From the NCBI RefSeq assembly GCF_027595985.1, contig NC_073303.1, forward strand, positions 101,518,320 to 101,582,319: a DNA stretch of 64,000 nt, given 5' to 3'. A program made the position numbers and the translations under genes. Source of the stretch: Sorex araneus. Lineage: Eukaryota; Chordata; Mammalia; Eulipotyphla; Soricidae. Below the pieces are notes generated by a model. That model was not told the origin of the DNA. It was given only the letters and a program-made list of their open reading frames with translations, and made no database searches. Below, in pieces: positions 1 through 12,140 of this stretch. Positions within the stretch are counted from its first letter, which is position 1. The number at the start of each line of letters is the position of its first letter.

Positions 1-58
1 AGACATAAACCTGAGAACTTTGTAACTTTCCACATGGTGATAAAATAAAAATTAAAAA
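1..58 (+). mobile_element. L1 3' end (terminal fragment)
   Basis: The sequence ACTTTCCACATGGTGAT followed by an A-rich tail is the reverse complement of the L1 3' terminus at 23455-23500. It is therefore the last bases and poly(A) of a plus-strand L1 whose body lies outside the window. Confidence 0.7.
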
Positions 59-164
59 AAATTATTATATCCGTTTGGGCCAGAGTGTGGGGAAAGAGAT
101 CCTCTTGGATTGTTCCGGTGAGAAAATAAACTGGTATAGCAAATTTTCAGGAAGACATGGTTTT

Positions 165-357
165 ATCTATCCCAGTTTAAAATTAGTTCATGGAGTTGGG
201 GGGTGATGGGAGGGAACCTGGGGACACTGGTGCTGGGAAATGTACACCGATGGAGGGATGGGTGTTGCAATATTGTATGACTGAAATCCAACCATGAGCA
301 GCTTTGTAATGGTCTATACCATGGTAATTCAATAAAAGAGTTAGAAATAATAAAAAA
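165..357 (+). mobile_element. L1 3' UTR end fragment
   Basis: Contains the plus-strand form of the recurring L1 tail: GGGACACTGGTGCTGGG, then GATGGAGGGATGGGTGTTG, ATGACTGAAATCCAACC and an A-rich end. No coding part is retained. It is 5' truncated and diverged, so it is an older insertion. Confidence 0.75.
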
Positions 358-1434
358 ATGTAATAATGAGAATTCTATCATTCAAGCCACTAGAATGAGT
401 CCCAAGAGAAAGTTCTGGGTGTAGAAAATAGCATGATACAGAAGCCAAAGCCTGGAATCTACTACAATCTGAAATCCAGAATCCCATGGCCTTGTTTGAG
501 TATTGCACATCTGGTTCCATGTTACATGACAACTTCTTAACCCTGTGTGAGTCACAGACTTCTAAGTTATAAATTGAACAAAAATGAACATAACCATGAT
601 GGTAATAATTAGAAATTACTTGTAGGATTATAATGAGAATAAAATAAAAAGAGAAAAAGTCTTCCCAGCACAAGAACACAGGAAAATTTTGATGCCAACA
701 TTTCCCAGAAGTCCTGGTTTTTAATAAATGCTCATTACAAATTCATTGATTGGTGGCCTGGTGCAAAAGCATGAGAAAAGTTGCTGGAATCACTTCCTTA
801 CACCTAGCAAAACACTGTGGATATTAAACAGCTATAGCTAATGAACAGCAGAGAAAAAAAGGTGTGGGAGAAAAATGAAATGACAAATTTCAGACTTCCC
901 TTTAGCGTGTTTAATGATGGGGTCCTAATCCCAAAGAGAGTGACCCTGTTTCTGCTCTTTCTATTTTCAGCAGTCATCACCTGTCTATCTCAACCAGAGA
1001 TAACTAAGGAAGGATAAAGACAGGAAAAAGGATTTGGATGGCTTTAGATAAGGGGCATTGTGTCTGTCAGGACCCAGTCTCTGCAGTATAGACCTCACAA
1101 GTGTGAGGTCAGTTCTGACATGACATCATTGAAAAGGGATGTTGAGCCAGGTACTCCTTCCCAGAGGTCAACTGGTTAAAAAGTTAACCCTGCTGGCTGT
1201 ATCATTATCAACAAGGAAGGATTCTCAGAGCCAAACTTCCTCATTGCATAGATAAAGAGTTCCTCAAATATGATAGCTCTGGATGACCAATCTATATCCA
1301 GTAGCCAAAGACCAAAAAACATGTACAGGAGGCCTCAGACCTCCTCTTGCCTCTCATTATATATAATGTCATATATATATGACATTAGTCCATAGGAGTT
1401 ACAGACAAAAATTTTTTCAGTCGATGCACTAACT
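358..1434. other. Unassigned AT-rich non-coding stretch
   Basis: No recognisable repeat family, RNA gene or credible exon. ORFs here are under 115 codons and lack coding character. It holds one perfect AT-rich palindrome (1364-1387). Confidence 0.5.
1364..1387. repeat. 24-bp perfect palindrome
   Basis: TAATGTCATA, TATA and TATGACATTA are fully self-complementary with no loop. The centre is an (AT) run. It could be a cruciform-prone or microsatellite-like site; no binding factor is inferred. Confidence 0.7.
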
Positions 1435-1735
1435 TTTTATTCTGGTCATTGTTTCTTTTGCAGTGTGAAGGCTTCTTAGTTGGAGGCAGTCCCATTTGTT
1501 TATCTTTGCTTCTTATTGCTTGGCCAATGGCATTGAATCATTAAAGATATCTCTAGAGTTGATGTCATGAAGGATTTTTCCTGGGCTTTCCTCAATAAAA
1601 TTCATGGATTTAGACCTAATACTCAAGTCTTTAATCCATTTGAATTGACTTTAGTGCATGCTATGACAAAGGGGTCTGAGTTCATTTTTTTGAAGATGTG
1701 ACTGACCAGTTTTCCCAATACAATTCGGAATAAGA
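1435..1735 (-). mobile_element. L1 ORF2 fragment (post-RT region)
   Basis: The block with GTCCCATTTGTTTATC followed by CTTTAATCCATTTGAATTGA aligns by eye with 44575-44760 of the large L1, the part of ORF2 just 3' of the reverse transcriptase core. Frames are destroyed. It is an old minus-strand fragment. Confidence 0.7.
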
Positions 1736-1984
1736 ATCTTCCAAGATGATATAAATATTAACTACAATATATTTCAGTGCCATTTGTGTTAGTCAGGCCA
1801 ATTTTTTTGTGTCCCATCAATACACAAAATAGCTTAACATATAAATATGTATTTTCTATTCTGAGTGTTTATATCAACTACTCCAATCTGGTTTTATCTT
1901 GTTCATCTTTCAACAGCGACTTTCCACAATTACCATAGAAGAATAGAAAGAACTTGAAGTGCAATATATCTGCTCTGGTTTTTA

Positions 1985-2157
1985 TTGTTATTATTGTTTT
2001 TGAGCCATATCTAGTAGCACTCAGGCATTACTCCTAGCTCTGTAGTCAGATCTCTCCTGGTAGGGCTCTGGGAACCACCTGAAGTGCCAAGAATCAAACC
2101 TAGGTCAACTATAAACAAGGCAAGTGCCCTAACCTCAGTACTATCTCTCCAGACTCT
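1985..2157 (-). mobile_element. SINE type A (SOR-like), diverged
   Basis: Reverse complement of the type A SINE: GCATTACTCCTAGCTCTG, then GAATCAAACCTAGGTC (decayed B box), ending ACTATCTCTCCAG at the tRNA-like head. Strong divergence indicates an old copy. Confidence 0.75.
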
Positions 2158-2486
2158 GTTTTTTTTTTTTAACATAGGGGCCTCTACAGTGTTCTTGGTG
2201 TAGGCACAGAGAGAATTCCCAGTGATGTTCAACTAGATGGTGCAACCTGACAGTTGGTGCTTGGATTGGTGTTGCTGTGCTGCTCAGCCCCCATAGTACT
2301 AAGGTTCTCAGAAACATATCTAACTTTTTACAGGAGGCCCTGTAAAGCTCATAGCCTCCCACTGCATGCAAGGCATTCACTCCATTCCTTTCCATTAACT
2401 CCTCTAACCAATAAACTGTCTTCAAGGGCACAAAAATAACTTCTATTTACAGATTATTGGTCAAAACTATTCACAAGTGGGGTTTC
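2158..2486. other. Unassigned stretch
   Basis: Short non-coding interval between SINEs. The part near 2360-2385 (CTGCATGCAAGGCATTCACT) faintly resembles a minus-strand SINE head, but I cannot assign it. Confidence 0.35.
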
Positions 2487-2548
2487 AGTAGTAATACAAT
2501 GGTTAAGGCATTTGCCTTTCATACAATTGAACTGAATTTAATCCCCAG
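2487..2548 (+). mobile_element. SINE type A 5' fragment
   Basis: ACAATGGTTAAGGCATTTGCCTT and ATCCCCAGCA match the tRNA-like head of type A up to just beyond the B box. The body is missing and the copy runs into the (CAT)n tract. Confidence 0.55.
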
Positions 2549-2550
2549 CA

Positions 2551-2607
<57 letters not shown>
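2551..2607. repeat. (CAT)19 microsatellite
   Basis: Nineteen uninterrupted CAT units. It abuts the 3' end of the minus-strand type C element, whose normal tail on its own strand contains GATGACAGTGATACAGTGAT. The tract probably grew from that tail. Confidence 0.95.
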
Positions 2608-2609
<2 letters not shown>

Positions 2610-3220
2610 CGTTGATCATCAAATTTCTTGAGCAGTCTCAGTAACATCTCCTTTCACCCTATCCCTGAGATTTTAGAAGCCTCTCTCTACTCGTCCTTTC
2701 CAATGGTGCTGCATTGGAGGCTCTTTCAGGGTCAAGGGAATGAGACCCATCATTGTTACTGGTTTTGGCATATGAATATGCCATTGGGGGGTTTGCAAGA
2801 CTCTCCTGTATGGATAGGAAATTCTTGATAGCTTGCCAGGTTCTCCTAGAGAGGCTGTGCACTTCCAGGAGCTTGGTTTTATAGTCTCTGGATGTTGGAC
2901 ATTGGTGGGATTACACGGCACTGGGGGCGGTCCCTGAGTGTGACTGCCTAGCTACTGGAAAATGGGGAATCTGGGCAGAAAGGCCCAGTCCCAATCCGAG
3001 CAGGCTTGGAGGTTTCAGCCCCGGATCCCACACTCCTGGGCTCCTCTGCTGGTTCCTTCATGCGTGAGGCTCGTCCTAACGTGTGGAGAGGGGCCTTGAG
3101 CATGGCTATGGCTGGGTTCTGGAGATCTTTGGCTAGGAGCTCAGCTTGGGGCAGGGAGGGAAACTGAAACCCACCCCCTCTGAGGGGCCCCTGTGAAGAC
3201 AGCCAGGCGAGGGGGCAAGA
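2608..3220 (-). mobile_element. Type C composite retroposon
   Basis: Shares both modules with 58096-58759 in reverse orientation. The B-like part is at the left: CTGAGATTTTAGAAGCCTCTC and GAGGCTCTTTCAGGGTCAAG. The non-tRNA 5' module is at the right: GGTTCCTTCATGCGTGAGG and CTGAGGGGCCCCTGTGAAG. Length is about 610 bp. It has no ORF of its own, so it would depend on L1 for movement (inference). Confidence 0.7.
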
Positions 3221-3224
3221 GGTT

Positions 3225-3340
3225 CTTTGCCAGCACCCCATATGGTTCCCCAAACCCAACCAGGAGTGATCCATGAGCACAGAGCCAGGAGTAGTCCGTA
3301 AGCACAGCTGGATATGGCCCCAAACATAAACAAAAAGTAT
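3225..3340 (+). mobile_element. SINE type A 3' half, diverged
   Basis: CCCCATATGGTTCCCC, CCAGGAGTGATCCATGAGC, GAGCCAGGAGTAGTCC and a terminal ATGGCCCCAAACATAAACAA match the body and end of type A. The tRNA-like head is absent. Confidence 0.6.
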
Positions 3341-3640
3341 TCTCAACAGAACTATAGGGAGAACCGAAGAATTAGAGGGCATGAAGGCATGAAGAACATG
3401 AAAGGCATGAAGAACAAACAATGGTTATTTAATATAAGTGTTTTAAATATGATTTACATAGATCTTTGATAAACTGAGGTGTTTCCACACAACCATGCCT
3501 TGATTAGATGCTGGTGTACCATTTCTTTGTATTTTATCTTTAATATATATCACAAATGTCTGTTCATTAATGAGTTAGAGCTCACTTTGTCATCGTCACC
3601 ATTGACTGATTTTTCCTTCATTAATTTTTTGTTCATTTGA

Positions 3641-3795
3641 TTTGGGACCACATCAAGCAGAGTTCAGGATGTATTCCTCTGTGCTCATGGATCACTCCTG
3701 GTGGTGCTCTGGAAGCCATGAGCTTCCAGAGATTAAGTTCCAGTTACCTGTATGCAAGGCAAGCATCCTACCCACTATACTATTGCTCCAGCCCT
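3641..3795 (-). mobile_element. SINE type A
   Basis: Starts GGGACCACATC and runs through TGGATCACTCCTGGTGGTGC to CTATTGCTCCAGCCC, the reverse complement of the type A head. Nearly full length, diverged. Confidence 0.8.
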
Positions 3796-3934
3796 ATTAT
3801 CTTGAACTACTTCTAAAAGAATTTCTACTTCATTCAATTAATTAACCTATCACAAATTTTTGACTTGTATTAAATTAAACTATAAAATGTGCTTCTTGAG
3901 TGTTCCTCACCAATTACTATACTGTTTGTCCATA

Positions 3935-4035
3935 TCGTTTTATTTAATCTTTATAACATGTATCAGTTAGATGTTAAAATTTACATAGATGAGACAATTT
4001 GGAATCAAAGATTGTCAATTAATTTCTAATCCATC
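3935..4035 (+). mobile_element. MIR-like ancient SINE fragment
   Basis: TTTATTTAATCTTTATAACA, then TTTACATAGATGAGACAATTT and ATTGTCAATTAATTTCTAA, follow the order of the MIR core (the tttaat..cctcacaac and attttacagatgagg blocks). Highly diverged. Confidence 0.45.
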
Positions 4036-4944
4036 CTTTTTATTCTTCCCCAAACCATGACTATTTGCTTTGATCTTCAAATTAGTTTATCGTTTTTTAT
4101 GTCTATGACTTTTCCATTCTGTCTAGATTTTACCAGAGCTAACCAGCTCTAGACCACCCAAGGCTTACACTCAAGCGAAAAAGGCTTAAAGTGAGTTCCA
4201 GGCAGTTGGCCAAAGGATATTGCTAAAAGACTGCCTTTCCTTTCTACGAAGTTTTATTTGAGTTTTCATAAGGATCTGTCTGTACCTGGGTGGTGAGGAT
4301 AGGATGTTGTAAATGAGAAACTTTCATTCCAGGCCAGGAGAAAGGTGTGTTGAAGATCAAACAGACGTGCACACACCCTTCAGGTGCAAAAAAGAACAAA
4401 GAAGCAAAGCTTCCTTCAGTGCCAAAGAGAAGAGATAGTGAACAGAAGAGTACCATATAAATCTAAAACAGAGGAAAAAAATGGCTTCAGCATGGAATCA
4501 TAAAAATTCTTAAATAAAATGTTACTGAAATGTAAAATATAATGCAAATTACTTTAAAGGCAATGAGGAGATATTCATGAAATATGATAGATTATTCAAT
4601 TTTCTAGAAATTCAGTAGGGTTAGTTGGTAATTTTCTTATGCAATAGTCACTTATTGAATACTCAAGTGTGAGAAGGCTCAGTGCACTTATTGCCACGTT
4701 GCTTGGTATTGTTCACATCAAAAATAGGCTACCAAGTAATAAAAGATTTTCATAATTGAATAAAGGCGACACCAAATATGATAATCTTGGACACCAGTAT
4801 CTAGACTTTTGAAAACTAAACCCTATTGAATCCATTTAGGATCAATATTTAGAAGCTGAAAGCTAATCTCATAATGAAATTATTTTATCTGTCAGTTCAC
4901 TAACAAAGTCTCTGTGTATCCAAGCAATTTGTCTTGGGATATGG
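4036..4944. other. Unassigned non-coding stretch
   Basis: No exon-like ORF, RNA gene or clear repeat. Apparently single-copy, AT-rich. An A-run near 4950 marks the start of the next L1 tail. Confidence 0.45.
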
Positions 4945-5390
4945 TTTTTTTTAAAAAAAAAAGAAATGAATAGATACACAAAGATATTTATGATCGGGTT
5001 TTAGTTATATAATATTCTAACACCCATCCCTCCACCAGTGCACATATCTTACCCAGTTTCCCTCCTACCCACCCCAACATGTCTCTATGGCAGGAATACT
5101 TTCCTTCTCCCCCACCCCCACTTTTCCCTTTTGGGGTTTGCAGTACAGATACTGAGAGCTTATCATGTTTGTTCCTTTACCTACTTTGAGCACACAGTTC
5201 TTATCCAGAGTGGTCACTTCCAACTATCTTTGTCATAGCGGTTTCTTCTCTATCCCACTTCCTTCTTCCCCAGCCCTTGAGGCAGGTTTCCGATTGTGTA
5301 CCAATCCTCCTGGCCCTTGTTTCTACTGTCCTCAGGTATTGGTCTCATATTATGTTTTGTTTATGTGTGATGCATTTTTATGATACCTCT
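4945..5390 (-). mobile_element. L1 3' UTR fragment, older subfamily
   Basis: Reverse-strand L1 tail: CACCCATCCCTCCACCAGTG, CATGTCTCTATGGCAGG, ATCATGTTTGTTCCTTTACC and GTTTCTACTGTCCTCAGG. The same subfamily as the split element at 43148/48470, which the young L1 interrupts. No coding part remains. Confidence 0.75.
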
Positions 5391-5439
5391 CCTGTAGTCA
5401 AATACATCTAACTATCCTGCTAAAAGTGATGCTTTGAGA

Positions 5440-7545
5440 GTATTTTAAATCAAATATTAAGGCACCATGATTTACATAGCTATTCATAGTTGGGTTTCAG
5501 ACATACAATGTCCCAATACCAAGCCCTCCACTAGTGTTGACTTCCCCCTACCACTCTCCAGCATGAATCATTGATAGGCACATTTTAAAGATTTTGTCAT
5601 TGTGGGTTTGATCTCATTATTACAGTATAACTGGCTCTGTAGTTTAAATATGTACGTATATGCTTCCTCTACACCACTGATATGTGCCTGAAATGTGTCT
5701 TATAATTTCTTGTCAGTCTTGTTTTACTTCCCCCATCAATTTTTTTCCTTCTAAATCCTTCTAATTTCTATAATCTTAGGGTCAAGAGAAATCTACAAAT
5801 CTACTTTTGATACCTTACATTCCGTCCTCCCGTTATTGGCCTTATAAATCTCAAATAAATGAAATAATCTGGTATTGCTCTTCTTCTGAATCACTTCTTC
5901 TAACACTTCTTCTATCTAATCTTCTTCTACCTTCAGTTCTATCCAAGTTGCAGCAAATTGCATGGTTTCAGCTGCATAGTATTCCACTGTGAACAGCTAT
6001 CACTGTCATCCTGTTGCTCATCGATTGGTTCGAACGGGCACCAGTAACATCTCTCATTGTGAGACTTATTGTTACTGTTTCTGGCATATCCAATACGCCA
6101 CGGGTAGCTTGCCAGGCTCTGCCATGCGGGCAGGATACTCTCGGTAGCTTGCCAGGCTCTCCAAGAGGGGCAGAGGAATTGAGCACGGGTCGGCCATGTG
6201 AAAGGCTAACACCCTACCGCTGTGTTATCGCTCCAGCCCTGTGAACAGCTTGTGAACAGCTACCACATTTTATTTATACAATCATCTCTTGCTGGGTACC
6301 AAAATTGATTCTGTATCCTAGCTTTTGTTCTGAGTGCTGCAGTCAATAACAGTGTGCATATATCCTTTTGAATGAACTTATTTTGTACTGGGGTGGTTTT
6401 CAAAAAGTGGAGTCACTGCAGTGCATGGCAGCTCTATTCTTACTTTCTCAAACACCTCTATGTTGTTTTCCATAGGTTTGAACCAGGCAACACTCACCAA
6501 CAGTGGGTGAGACGTCCAGTTTCACCACATCCACACCAACACAGACTATTTTCAGTCTATTTGATATGTACCATTCTCACTGGTATGAGATGGTAGTTTA
6601 TATTCATGTTGGTTTAGATTTTCCTGTAATAAGTGACTGAGAACCTCTCCATGTTTTCATTGATCATCTGTCAGTCTTCTTCAGTGAAGTGCTTGTTCAT
6701 TTTCTCTCTCAATTTTTTGACAGGGTTTGTGGATTTCTTGTCGTTAATATTTGTAAGTACATTATATATGTTGGATATTGACCTTTTATTGGATGTATTG
6801 AATGTCAATATTCTTGCCCACACAGTTGGGTGTCTTTTAATTTTAGGTCCTTTTTCTTTAAAAAAAAAAACATTTTTTTTTAAATTTATGTACTTCTAAA
6901 AAAAATACTTTTTTATTTTCTTTGCCAATAAAACCACATAATTGAAAACATCTTTGAGATTAAAATCTTGTATAATTATGCTAATATTTTCCTTAATGTG
7001 TTTTAAGGATTCTGACTTTATAACAAAAACTTTGATTCACTTGAATTGATTTTTGTGTAAAGTTTGAGATACGGATCCAGATTCTTTTTTTTATTTGTGA
7101 CTATATAGTTTTCCAAACACCATTTGTTGAAGAGGCTATCTTTACTCTACATCAAGTTCCTAGCTTCTCTGCTAAAAATTAGTTAACCATAGATTTTGTT
7201 TGACTAGATTCTAACTCATTGGTCAGAGAGTTTATTCTTATCCCAGTACCATGCCATTTAGATCGCTATAGATTTATAGTACAATTTCAAGTTAGGTAAT
7301 GAGGTATCTCCCAATTTCTTATTTCATAGTATAATATTTGAAGAGTTTTATGATTCCATACAAACCTTATTATTGACTGTTCTAAATCCTTGAAGAATGT
7401 CATCAAGATTTGAATTGGGATTGAGTTGAATCTATATAATAATTTAGATAAGACAGTTCTTTTGACAATATTGATTCTTTGAATCCAAGGAAATTTGATT
7501 TTTTTCCTTATGGCCTTCTTCTATTTCTTTCTCAAGTGACTTAAG
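5440..7545 (-). mobile_element. Decayed L1, 3' UTR and ORF2 C-terminal half
   Basis: From an L1 tail near 5460-5560 rightwards, successive blocks match ORF2 of the large L1 in the same order: GCATAGTATTCCACTGTG, CACCAACAGTGGGTGAGAC, CACCATTTGTTGAAGAGGC and AGTACCATGCCATTTAG. Every frame is broken. It is interrupted by a type B SINE at 5999-6238 and ends near the (GA)n tract. Confidence 0.8.
5999..6238 (-). mobile_element. SINE type B with 12-bp TSD
   Basis: Full-length type B in reverse: starts CACTGTCATCCTGTTGCTC, passes GCTTGCCAGGCTCT twice, ends TGTTATCGCTCCAGC. CTGTGAACAGCT occurs at 5987-5998 and again at 6239-6250, with a further TGTGAACAGCT just beyond. The host is the old L1, so the SINE is younger. 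Confidence 0.85.
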
Positions 7546-7553
7546 GAACCTCT

Positions 7554-8650
<1,097 letters not shown>

Positions 8651-8883
8651 TTTCTTTTTTTTCTTTTTTTTTTTCTTGCTAGAGTACATAAACCTTGGTG
8701 GGAGGTTTATATTCACTACGTCCAAGACTGCTTGATGTTTGGAGATAGAGATCAGTTCTTTTGGCCAATTCAGGACATCTCTGAAGGGTTACAAAGGGTT
8801 ATTCCATCTTTAAAATTCTCCTTACAGCTGAGGACCCTCAGTCTTAAAATTCCCAATCCTTCTACTTTTCCTCCTTTTCCTTG

Positions 8884-9119
8884 CGGACTGGAGCAACAGC
8901 ACAGCAGGTAGGGTGTGCTTTGCACTGCACGTGGTCAACCCGGGTTTGATTCCTTCGAGTCCAGCAAGCTACCAAGACTATCCCACCCGCATGGCAGAGC
9001 CTGGCAAGCTACCTGTGGTGTATTCCACATGCCAAAAACAGTAACAACAAGTCTCACAGTGGAGATGTTACTGGTGCCCGCTAGAGCAAATTGATGAACA
9101 ACAGGAGGACAGTGCTACC
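8884..9119 (+). mobile_element. SINE type B
   Basis: tRNA-like head (ACTGGAGCAACAGCACAGC, B box GGGTTTGATTCC), then the type B body: CAGCAAGCTACCAAGACTATC, GCCAAAAACAGTAACAAC and GATGAACAACAGGAGGACAG. There is no poly(A) tail, as is usual for type B here. Confidence 0.88.
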
Positions 9120-9330
9120 TTAGCTTCCCTTTCATCCCCTTTCCATATTTCCTCCCTTGCTTTCCCTTCACTTGCTTTGTCTTTCCCTTTCCTCCCTTCT
9201 CTTCCCTTCTTTTCACTTCACTTTCCTTCTTTTTTTATCTGTGCTTCCCCTTCCCTTCCCTTTTTATTCTCTTCCTTTCCCTTCCTTTGTTTCACCTTTC
9301 ATTTTCTTCCCTTTTCCTGTCTTCCCTCCA
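9120..9330. repeat. Pyrimidine-rich (TTCCC)n-like tract
   Basis: About 200 bp of nearly pure C/T on the plus strand with irregular CCCTT/TTCCC units. Its translation is a low-complexity artefact. Confidence 0.85.
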
Positions 9331-11159
9331 AAATGAATTTACTCCCCGAAATACCCAGAATAAAACATCTGCGTGATAATTTCTGTGTTTGACTGTTTCT
9401 GAATAACCACCGATTGCAGATCATGATATCTGGAAGGCAATCTACTCTCCTTTATTGTTCTCTCTTTCTATTGATTTACTAATTGAGGTGTTTTTTCCTG
9501 ATTTATCTGTCTTTTCTCACTGATTCTTCCTTCCATCTGACTCTGTCCAAGACTCACTCTTAATTTTACTCCTTCTCAAAGACATATCTATCTAGTTCCT
9601 AAAAAGTCACATGGAAAATATACATTTCATTTTCAAAATCTTTAAAAATAAGTATGTTTCTCCATCTTAAAAGCTGGAAAATTCCTTTAGTTCCTTTACA
9701 GATTGGCTGCTATGAGAAAGATGACACAGCTTTAGAAAGCATTCTGTTTGAATGTCTTCAAACAGTTCTAGGAGAAAAAACCATTGTGAAGATAACTACA
9801 ATGTAAAGCCTCAAGTAATAACACAGGCAAAAAGAAATACAGAAACAAGGTTTGGAATAGAAAAAAGAAATTTCCAACTGGAAGATAACAAACTTATTTT
9901 TTAATAGAGTAAGCAATATTTCAGTAGAACTTCAAAGTCAAAGTATGATTTATGTGTGAAACCATAAGAAGTAATTATTTCGGAAGCTGAGCAGAGGAAC
10001 AGTGTGAGCAAAAGCCCAGAGAGTGAATAAAATGGAATACATATGAGATGCTAACTTGATGCTTGGATTAAAAGAATAAATTTTATAAAAAATTGTAAAA
10101 ATATAAAGTTGAAAGGAATAATCAGGATAAAATTATTACAATAAAATTGAACATGTGGGTACAGAATGAGGACTTTTTTATTTTCAAAAATATGATATCT
10201 TGCTAAAGGTCTTAAATTGAAAAAAAAGGCAAGAGGTCTTTATTATATTATTATATCCATTTAGCAAATAATAGCATTTCACATGTTTCTAATGATATTT
10301 TCACCACTACCACGTATTTTTTTCAAGTTTTAAAGGGTACTTTTATTTAATCAAGTAGAAATAAAAGCAAATGAAGTCTTACCCTCTCATTAAAATGCTA
10401 CTCAGAAAATTATTTGTAAAAGTGTTTCTCAGAGGATTGCAATTTTAGTCCAAAATTAACAACAGTCGATGGTATTACTATTCATTCAGTTGCTTCATCT
10501 AAACTCTTTTACCTAATCCTTTTGCTACTAAACTCTGCACATAAAACTGCTGGCTACAAGACTCATGCTCTCTGAAAGTAAGAATTATGTCTGAATCATT
10601 ATGATTGCGAACATTTAGCAATACTAACCGAGTAGGTGTACAATATGCAATTTAAAAAAATAAAACAATTACAAGACCTGAGTAACGATGAAAATTTCCT
10701 GATACAGGATCCTTTCTTGAATTTGTATATTCAGAAGTTTGCTTATTTGCAAGTTAAAGTAACAATATTCTTCAGATAAAGAAACTCTTTGGAAAGATAA
10801 AGGAAGTCACATATTCCAAAGAGCACTTAAACTCTTGAACTGCAGAAAATGAGTGATGATGCAAGGACTTCAGCATAAGGATTTGTGGGTAATTTTTTGC
10901 TAAACTTATGTTACAAATGTGACTTTTTTACTAATCTCAATTTCTGCCTCTTATTTTAATATCAAAGCCATAGTGGGGGAATTTTGTTGCTACAGTTTCT
11001 CTCCTCAGTTAAACCTAAGTAGGGGGTCTTCACATTAAGAAGACACAGGTACTGGGAGGAGATATTTGGATGCATTCAGAAAACCCAGAGTATGACATCT
11101 CTAGTCAACCTGTCCAAGACATGCATTCTTCTCAAATACTATTGTCTAAAATATAAAAT
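9331..11159. other. Unassigned AT-rich stretch
   Basis: About 1.8 kb with no open frame of interest and no young repeat. The part around 9990-10040 (GCAGAGGAACAGTGTGAGC) faintly resembles old dispersed repeats, but I cannot name a family. Confidence 0.4.
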
Positions 11160-11500
11160 ACTTTGTGTGTCAAATTCTTAACGTTCTATATACATTGATT
11201 AATTTTTATCTTCAAAAATAAACTACTGCAAGTGAGGCAGTTATTTCCATCATTTAAAGGTGAAGAATATCTGAAAAAAAGGCTGAACTATCATTCAGTG
11301 ATATTTGACATATTTGGCATATATGAGGCAACGGGTTCATCCCCAACACCATCAAAACATATTTAAAAAAAAAATAAGTCCATCTTGACTTTGAAAAAAA
11401 TAAAAATGAAGCTCAGATTACTGAAAATGATTTGCCCAAGATTATCTAATGATCCCTTAGCAAATCATAGACTGAAATCCAGGATTTTTTTTTTAAACCT
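11160..11500 (+). mobile_element. MIR interrupted by a SINE fragment
   Basis: Left arm: ACATTGATTAATTTTTATC and AGTGAGGCAGTTATTTCCATC. Right arm: AATGATTTGCCCAAGATTATC and CATAGACTGAAATCCAGGA. These follow the MIR order. A diverged SINE-like piece (about 11290-11385, with GGGTTCATCCCCAACACC) separates them. Confidence 0.55.
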
Positions 11501-11954
11501 CAGAGTTTACACTATTATCTCATAAGCTTAGAGTTGAAGACATGATTTTTTTTGCAACAAATCAAATCTTCACTTAGCAATCAGATTATGAACTAGTTCA
11601 TCCCACATCTTTTCTGCTCTTTCTTTCTTCAAGTCCCAACAGTGTAGAATATGGGTTTGGTCCTGGGAGGTTCCCAGTAAAACGTGCTGACTGATTCCAT
11701 AAAATCTGTGCTCCACCCATCTTGTTAATGTTCATTTCACAGTATTTTCACAGCTGTAGCACATTCCTTCTTATTATTAAAACACAGTCATAATTATTTT
11801 TTAACTCTGCCACCACCTCTATTTCCTGGAGACTTCCAGTATCTGCACCAATATTTAAAACATACGAGTGAATTTTTAATCATTTATTTGTTCATTTAAA
11901 TGTACCTATTCCACATCAAGAAGTGAAAAATTTCCAGATAAGCAATTTCAAATA
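11501..11954. other. Unassigned AT-rich stretch
   Basis: Non-coding, no repeat recognised by eye. Confidence 0.4.
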
Positions 11955-12140
11955 GAATAACAGAGATAATACAATGCGTACAGACCTTGCTTCATAGGTG
12001 ATTGACCTGGTTCAATCCCTGACATTCCATAGGGTACCCCAAGCGGTGCCAGGAGCAATTCCTGAGTGCAAAGCCTGGGATAAACACTGTGTTTATGATA
12101 AATCATCACGTGTGGTCCCAAAATACAAAATAAAACAAAA
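11955..12140 (+). mobile_element. SINE type A, diverged
   Basis: Decayed head (AACAGAGATAATACAATGCG), GGTTCAATCCCTGACATTCC, GTGCCAGGAGCAATTCCTGAG, and end GTGTGGTCCCAAAATAC with an A-rich tail. Confidence 0.8.
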
